A DNA stretch of 13,564 bases from Scenedesmus sp. ARA3 (taxonomy: Eukaryota; Chlorophyta; Chlorophyceae; Sphaeropleales; Scenedesmaceae). Below are positions 8,631 through 13,564 of the stretch, one piece after another. Where the stretch lies: the NCBI GenBank assembly GCA_004335835.1, contig RWJK01001121.1, positions 63,253 through 76,816 on the forward strand, in the 5' to 3' direction. The translations under genes and the position numbers were made by a program. Each line of letters begins with the position of its first letter. Within the stretch, counting starts at the first letter, position 1. The notes beneath the pieces are model-generated. The model saw only the letters and a program-made list of their open reading frames with translations, made no database searches and had not been told where the DNA came from.

Positions 8631-11600
8631 AATGCTGTCAGGTTCCTCTTCAAGTCCAGCTCCTCATCGTCAAAGACGTCCTCACACTCATCAGGCAAGA
8701 ATGCGGCGTCAGGGGTGGCAGCCCTGCAGCAGCAGCAGCAGCAGCAGCAGCAAGTAAGCCAGCATGCCATCACATGGCCTTGATGAAGTGCTACCATGCA
8801 AGTGGTCTCTGCTGCATCAAGCCAGTCACACCAAGGGGTTACACGTGTAATTTGATAGTGGCTCTGGAACCGTTTACAAACCCTCACCTTGCAGCCATTG
8901 CCTGCGGGGAGCCTGCTGATGCGCTGCCATGCACCGCCACAGTGCTCAGGTTGGAGGCCCCACTGGCAGGCACAACCAGGCCAACTGGCTCAGCCTACAG
9001 CAGCAGCAGAAGCAGCAACAGCAGATTTGTCAGCCCGTCTCAAGCAATGCTGCTGGTACTTGCAGCTGTGCATGTAGTTGATGCTCCTGTGTAAACGGCA
9101 TTGCCATCCACTGCTGGAACACACAGCTCACACGTTGCTTGAAGGGCCTCCCGAGCATGACACATACATTTCATATCTGTCTGCAAGCTTCAGTTTCTGC
9201 TGCAGCATGTCATCAAAGCTGTTATCAAACATGCTGTGCTCCTGCTGCTGCATATCGTCTTCATCCTGAAAATGCGAACCATCTCACCTCCTCATCCAAG
9301 TAGGCCACCTCCTCTACTGACTTGCTGTTGCTCCTGTCTGACCAGGCCCCCACACGGCCAATGCCGGCTGACCTAGTAGGGCTGGCCCCTTGCGACATGT
9401 TTGACTTGTTTGACTTGTTTGACTTTGTTGGTGAGGCAGCATACGACTCATTGCTGCTGTAGGTGGTGCCGTCAGCAGGGCCGTTGCTGCTGTAGGTGCT
9501 GTTGCGGGCCACAGAGCCGTCCAAGTCCTGGTCCTGTGTAGCAGGAAGAAACGCAGCAGCTGCGTGAACATGCCAATATGCACTGTGTGTTGCGTGTTGA
9601 GAAACACGAGGGGTACTTTACGCACTCAGCAGTGTTTTGCTGCTGCTGCTGCTGCTGCTGCTGCCAGTTTGCACACACTGTTAACGTAGTGCCAGGACCC
9701 ACGTTGAGCAAATTCTTCCCAAACTGTCAATGTATCTACATGCCAGGTGTTCGTGCACTATTTGTCCAGCAAGAAAACTGCCGCTTCCTACCTTTGTGCT
9801 GTGCTCCAGCTTTGCATTCATGCCGTCCATTCCAGCCTCGCGCCGGCGCTTGGCGCCCAACGTGCGCTTGACAACATACGCGGACAGCGCCACCGCGCAA
9901 ACCAGCGCGACCGCAATGCCGGCAATGGCACCTGCACAGAGATTCATACCAATCACGCTGCTGTTAGTGCCACCCAGCAGACTCTTTCGGGGACCATGGA
10001 GCAGTACCGTGCCTTCTAGCAGATTATGGAGGCGAGCATGGTTGAAGCCATTGCTGCGCACATTGCAGGCAGCAGCGGCTGTTGCTCCCTTCTATCCCCA
10101 CCTGAGCCCATTTGAATCAAGCAGCAGCAGATCTGCACATGCAGCAATTGCTGCATCCATTGTCGCCAACAGATGCTGATCTAGCCTAACCACCAAGTGC
10201 TGCCAGCCCACCTGAGCCCAGCTTGCCAGTCTTGCCCCGTTGTTGGGGCACCATTTCCATTGCCGCCCCATCCAGCGTTGCAGCATTCGGAGACACCAGG
10301 TAGCTCACAAGCCCAACCTCTTAAATGTCAGCACAGGCTGTGCTAACTGTATCTTCAGCACGTAATAGATGCAGCAAGAGATCTGCTCGCTGTCACCAAC
10401 AGCTGCAGTTGTTGCAGACAAACCCACAAATCTTGCAGCCCACCTGAGCCAAGCTTTCCAGTCTTGCCCCTCTGCTGCGGCACCATTTCCATTGCCGCCC
10501 CATCCAGTGTTGCAGCATTTGGGGATACCAAGTAGCTCACAAGCCCTCCCCATGCACTAGGCAGGCTGCTGGCTCCATACAGCCGGTCTGCATTGGTGCG
10601 CAGGTGGCTGGTGGCGAGCTCGATCTCCTTGGCTGGTGTGTCTGGTTTGAATTCAACATATGCCAAGGCGATGACAGAGCCGCGCACGATGGCCATAACA
10701 CCTGCAATCACAGGGTGGCGGTAAAAGTGGCAGGCGAGGATGAGCAGCAGTTGAGAGCTGGCAGCTGTGGTTTTGGTGCTGGGATCAAACCCTGAACCAT
10801 GTGCGCATTTGACACCGCCTCCTGTGCTCTGCACAAGGCAAATCATCTCAGCCTGAATCAGTGCATATGGGACCCACCTGCGTCCTGCACGTTCTGTGTG
10901 TTACCGACTGACGACTTGAGCCATGTCACAACATCGGACTTGAAGCGTGCTGTGCTCTCAGGTGAGGAAACTAGCTTGTCATAGTCCATATCGATCTTGA
11001 GCTTGGTGTAAACCTTGGTGGGCTGCCTGGCAGGTGATAGTGTGATCGGCGCTGTCAGCCCATCGCTGTTACGCCAGCTGTCGCTGCTGCCAGCTTGACC
11101 AGGGCTGGGGATCAAGCTGTCAGCTGAGTCAGCAACCTGAGTCTGAGTCTGAGTTTGAGTCTCAGCTGAGTTGGGAGACTGACTGGCATCCTGATCAGGG
11201 CTCGGCAACAGGCTTGCTGGATCTTCCTGAGTCAGAATCTCCTCCTGCTCCTCCTCAACTACTGCCTGCTGCTGCTCTTCTGGCAGCAGATCCTGTGACA
11301 GCAGCCCAGCCTGATCAGGCAGCTGCTGCAGCGGCGCTGTTGTGTCTGGCTTCAGCCCAGCGAATGCAATGCCAGCCGCCGCTGCTGCTGCCTGCTGCTC
11401 CTTCAGCCGCTGCACATTGTAAGGAGACAGGCACTGGTAGTAAAAGGAGTCTTGTCTGTAGCAGCGGGTGCCCTGGGGGCAGCAGGCCCCTGGCCAGGGT
11501 TCATCCTCGCAGCCAAAATCGCTGCATTTTGACCTTCCGCCGCACTGGTCAAACTCTTGTAGTACTGCTGCACAGCTGTTGGGCTCTGGGTGGCGGAACT

Positions 11601-13564
11601 TGTTGTTGCAGTAGTCGTAGCCCAGCGTCTGCAGCAGATGACAAAGGGTGACACGGCACAAGACGCAAAATATGACAGAGACGATGATGCAGGTCAGTTT
11701 TGTTGCACGAGGGTGGACAGGCTGTAAGATATAACTGGGTAATCTAGCAGTATTGAGTGCAGCTGGCAAGACAGCTGATGCCCATACCACCGCAAGTGCA
11801 GAGCCGCCCACACAGCAAGCCTGCAGCGCGCTACACTGCGCTGCACTGCAATGGACTGCAACGCGCTACACTGCATTGCACTGTAACGCGCTACACTGCG
11901 CTGCACTGCACTGGACTGCACTGCACTGCACTGCGCTGCTGGGTGCATACCTCATTCCTCTCCTGGCCATCAATCTCGCCAGCAAAGCGGTCACATGTTG
12001 CCGGATCCACAGCGCACCACGGGCCCTGCAGGGAAGATGTAATATGACTCAGCAGCAAGCCAGCAGAGCTGTGTGACTAGTCCCGGTCGGGCAGCCTTGC
12101 CTGCCAGAAGAATGTCCGTACTGAATTGCTGCAGTTGCATGCCACTCTACTGATGTCTGCACTGGCATTGGGTGATGCGGCTGCTGCTGGTGCTGTCGCT
12201 GTTCTTCAATCCGTTGCAGCTGACGTACTGACACCCAACTACATTTGACATTGCTACAGACAAGTGCATGCTGAAGGCATGTGCCAGCATTGCATCCTGC
12301 CAGCAAGGCAAGCTGCCAGCCCCTACCATGGGGTCACCATCAAGGTTGGCACATGCTGCTGCTGCTGCTGCTGTCAGACCCTATGGACCCTACAGTCCCC
12401 ACACACCCTTCAGCATGCTGCTGCTGCCAGACCCAAGAGCTGCCAGGCCCTACCATGGGGTCCCCATCAGGGTTGGCACATGCAGAGAAGTTGGCCTTGG
12501 TGCCATCAGCATACGTGTAGATCCATCCAGCCTTGCAGTCACAGTTGTGAAAGGTGGTGCTGACGCTCCTCTCGCTTTCTGCAGCTGCTGCTACTGCTGC
12601 TGCTGCTGCTGGTGCGTCCTCGCAGAAGTCAAACTCGCCGACTGTTGAGTTCTCTGGGCAGGTGGCAAAGTCCACTCTGCACTTGCGCTTGGCTGCAGAG
12701 ATACACAGCACACAACAGGGGGGCACAAGTACAAACATGGATGACGCAACTCGCATGAACACACTCGGAAGGATCAATGGCACAGGTACAGGCGCACATC
12801 TAGCACAGCACTACATGTCAGACCGGTGCACGCCGCGCGCTTGCTGTGGGTTTATCTGTTGAACAACACGGATACAGTGCCACTCTCTGCAGCACCCTGC
12901 TACTGTTGTTGCTTGAGCTGGCACTGCTGCAGCTGACTTCTCAGGCACCACAGCCAGACTACTGCTGCTTCAATGTGCTGCGGCTGCTGCGGCTGCTGCT
13001 GCTACTGCTGCTCACCATCGGGCGCCTCTGGGCGTGCGCAGCGGTCCCTGTAATGTGGCTTGCCTACTGTTGCTCCTGGGCCCATACTCCAGTCTGGTGC
13101 ACACAGGCAGCCACCAACAGTCTTCTCTGCACGGCGTTGCAGAAGTGCAAAGTGTGGCAGGTCTCTTTAGAGCAGCGACAGGTCTGTGCAGTGCTCTGTA
13201 TGATGCTGATAGATGCGGCATAGACCAAGAGAGAGACTGTTCAAGCTGTTGCTGTGCCGCGCTGTAACGCTGGCTGTAGCAGTAGCTACATGTGCTGTTA
13301 CAGGAATCAGCTGACTGCTCAGGACATCCAAAGACACGGCTTTTCCTTCTGCTTGCTGGGATGCAGTGCCATAATTGTGACTGGCTGGTTCAATCTGCCA
13401 CATGTCGAAACTGCCGCCTGGCTGCTGCTGCTGCTCAGGCTGTTTTGCATACAAGCAGTCACCGCTGACGGCGCTGCAGTAGTCGTAGAACACGTCCCTG
13501 CCTGCTGCTGGTGCTGGTGCTGGTGCTGGTGCTGGTGCTGGTGCTGGTGCTGGTGCTGGTGCTG
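8344..13564 (-). CDS. Modular single-pass membrane protein with CBM1-like and SEA-like domains (5' end outside window)
   Basis: Probably a type I cell-surface protein; function unknown. Exons read on the minus strand: B about 13564-13463 (donor uncertain), C 12692-12454, D 12025-11951, E 11628-10878, F 10701-10444, G 9931-9792, H 9533-9288, I 9265-about 9164, J 8994-8888, K 8578-8420 or reading through to a stop at 8346-8344. C to K join in consistent phase (0,0,1,1,0,0,0,2). Order of parts: Cys-rich FYDYC and CRVDFATC modules; a kringle/FN2-like ACANPDGDPM-GPWCAVDPATC signature across C/D; a CBM1-like domain; a Gln/Glu/Ser/Pro linker with a QT repeat; an SEA-like module (E/F); a transmembrane helix (G) followed by KRTLGAKRRRE; then a Ser-rich and acidic cytoplasmic tail (KSNKSNKSN, SVEEVAYLDEEDEDD, FDDM, FDEEELDL, GQGQGRNSGTGTPGGN). 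The N terminus with any signal peptide lies beyond the window. Least certain are the B donor, the I donor and the true C terminus. Confidence 0.75.
8585..8626 (+). repeat. (CAG)14 tract at the exon K acceptor
   Basis: Fourteen CAG units on the plus strand. In the sense direction of the minus gene this is (CTG)14 followed by CCGCAG and the exon K start at 8578. The repeat therefore occupies the pyrimidine-tract position of the 3' splice site. Confidence 0.92.
8651..8723 (-). repeat. Echo of the 5' edge of exon K
   Basis: The first 73 nt of exon K (8506-8578, AATPDAAFLPDECE to EELDL) are duplicated 145 bp upstream in the sense direction. The copy has its own CTGCAG acceptor and (CTG)8 tract. 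Two differences are silent and three codons differ in sense (H/D, T/V, E/D). After LDL it reads KRNLTAFM and runs into the next CTG tract, giving a leucine run and no usable donor. Confidence 0.88.
8727..8750 (+). repeat. (CAG)8 tract at the echo acceptor of exon K
   Basis: Eight CAG units on the plus strand, (CTG)8 in the sense of the minus gene. It lies immediately before the echoed acceptor CTGCAG. With the (CAG)14 tract it shows the repeat was duplicated together with the splice site. Confidence 0.92.
9288..9533 (-). other. Exon H: Ser/Asn/Thr-rich cytoplasmic tail with short repeats
   Basis: 82 codons in phase 0/0, beginning DQDLDGSVARNSTYSSNGP. Two TYSSN units and two SPT motifs (ASPTKSN, ASPTRSA) flank a nine-base repeat that encodes KSN three times. 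The abundance of Ser next to Lys/Arg/Pro suggests a phosphorylatable linker, which is inference only. It ends SVEEVAYLDEE before the donor GTGAGA. Confidence 0.75.
9638..9664 (+). repeat. (TGC)9 microsatellite in intron G/H
   Basis: Nine TGC units on the plus strand, (GCA)9 in the sense of the minus gene, so unlike the exon K tracts it is not pyrimidine-rich for splicing. It creates a poly-Gln open frame on the minus strand that I do not consider coding. Confidence 0.9.
9870..9929 (-). other. Transmembrane helix of the minus-strand protein
   Basis: Exon G encodes 20 uncharged residues, AIAGIAVALVCAVALSAYVV, followed at once by KRTLGAKRRRE. This is the hydrophobic-then-basic order of a type I stop-transfer segment. 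It places the Cys-rich, CBM1 and SEA-like parts outside the cell and the acidic tail inside. Confidence 0.85.
10212..10319 (-). repeat. Echo of the 3' part of exon F, all-synonymous; possible cassette exon
   Basis: The last 103 nt of exon F (10444-10546, GLVSYLVSPNAATLDG to GKTGKLGS plus G) recur 232 bp downstream at 10212-10314. The encoded peptide is identical. There are 11 base-different codons out of 34 and every one is silent. The donor G|GTGGGCTG is kept. A TTTAAG acceptor at 10320-10321 would give a 108-nt exon, phase 1 on both sides, insertable between F and G without frame change. An in-frame TAA just upstream shows the echo is not a simple extension of an open frame. A third remnant of the junction (GGGCTCAGGTGGG) lies near 10094-10106. 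Confidence 0.85.
10495..11019 (-). other. SEA-like extracellular module across exons E and F
   Basis: The order is a strand with alternating hydrophobics (TKLKIDMDYD), a helix-like segment (SPESTARFKSDVVTWL), then after the phase-1 intron VMAIVRGSVIALAYVEF, an amphipathic helix (KEIELATSHLRTNADRLYG) and a closing strand. The strand-helix-strand order with a V..GSV..... core strand resembles the SEA-like modules common before transmembrane helices in algal surface proteins. Placement directly before the membrane helix fits. I do not see the autocleavage G-S-x-x-x at the usual place, so this is a fold-level resemblance. Confidence 0.5.
11116..11165 (-). repeat. QT coding repeat in the exon E linker
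   Basis: A hexamer-like repeat on the minus strand encodes ETQTQTQTQVADSADS within a Gln/Glu/Ser/Pro-rich linker that separates the CBM1-like and SEA-like domains. It is a low-complexity spacer and probably extended. Confidence 0.7.
11428..11553 (-). other. CBM1-like carbohydrate-binding domain in exon E
   Basis: Residues 26-67 of exon E contain QCGG, then WPGACCPQGTRC, then a run of aromatics ending YYQCL. This is the order of the fungal-type cellulose-binding module (QCGG, C..G..C, Y.QCL). Seven cysteines fall in the region, against four to six in a typical CBM1, with an insertion (SKCSDFGCEDE) after QCGG. CBM1 domains bind crystalline cellulose or related glycans through aromatic side chains. 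The ligand here is not determined. Confidence 0.75.
11821..11938. repeat. Degenerate CTGCA pentamer satellite in intron D/E
   Basis: About 118 bp built from variants of CTGCA/CACTG pentamers. A longer unit (GCGCTACACTGC followed by pentamers) appears three times. It begins 13 bp from the exon D donor. Both strands give spurious frames (e.g. minus 11694-11948). Confidence 0.88.
12311..12356 (-). repeat. Echo of the 3' edge of exon C
   Basis: The exon C end and its intron start (12438-12483 on the plus strand, ACANPDGDPM then GTAGGGCCTGGCAGCT) recur 127 bp downstream. There is one Pro-to-Leu change and one silent change in the coding part, and the donor ATG|GTAGGG is kept. It lies inside intron C/D. 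Confidence 0.88.
13507..13564 (-). repeat. GCTGGT hexanucleotide array at the window edge
   Basis: Nearly ten hexamer units running off the window. On the minus strand, in frame with GRDVFYDYC, they encode alternating Ala-Pro, a linker type common in volvocine extracellular proteins. An acceptor at GGCAG just before GGACGTG is also possible, in which case the array is intronic. Confidence 0.85.

Noticed and set aside
8192..9094. 300-codon plus-strand open frame over exons J and K
   Set aside because: Antisense to exons with consistent phase and recognisable acidic motifs. The frame is held open by CAG tracts.
9472..9711. Poly-Gln minus-strand frame across the (TGC)9 tract
   Set aside because: Lies in the intron between exons G and H, which join in phase without it.

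Overview
The window is nuclear DNA of a green alga, most likely a chlorophycean of the Chlamydomonas/Scenedesmus kind. Both genes I can reconstruct are intron-rich, with GT-AG introns whose donors are mostly GTG or GTA types. The coding parts are GC-rich, CAG/CTG tracts are everywhere, and the best candidate poly(A) signals are of the TGTAA type used by chlorophytes. One gene is a eukaryotic cytosolic ribosomal protein. The other encodes a membrane protein of a modular extracellular style familiar from these algae. The species cannot be fixed from the sequence.

Layout: 1-1482 is upstream DNA with a (CAG)12 tract and no convincing gene. 1483-6411 (+) is a complete six-exon gene for 40S ribosomal protein SA (uS2), 287 aa, every junction phase-consistent. 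6412-about 7400 is its probable 3' UTR and flank. About 7400-8175 is the convergent intergenic zone, with a weak candidate last exon for the second gene. From about 8176 to the window end (-) runs a second gene, 5'-truncated by the window edge. It encodes cysteine-rich modules, a CBM1-like carbohydrate-binding domain, a Ser/Gln/acidic linker, an SEA-like module, one transmembrane helix and a long acidic/Ser-rich cytoplasmic tail.

The most unusual feature is shared by both genes. At eight exon edges, the edge plus the adjoining intron has been tandemly duplicated into the neighbouring intron, in 1 to 4 extra copies with unit lengths of roughly 100-230 bp. Copies of a 5' exon edge lie upstream of the real exon and copies of a 3' edge lie downstream, so the normal splice still gives the same protein. 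I call these copies exon-edge echoes. One echo, of the second gene's SEA-like exon, differs from its source at 11 sites over 34 codons and all 11 are synonymous. It keeps the donor and has a phase-compatible candidate acceptor, so it may be, or recently have been, translated.

The two genes converge tail to tail and have no evident functional link (translation versus cell surface). What they share is the structural process acting on their introns.
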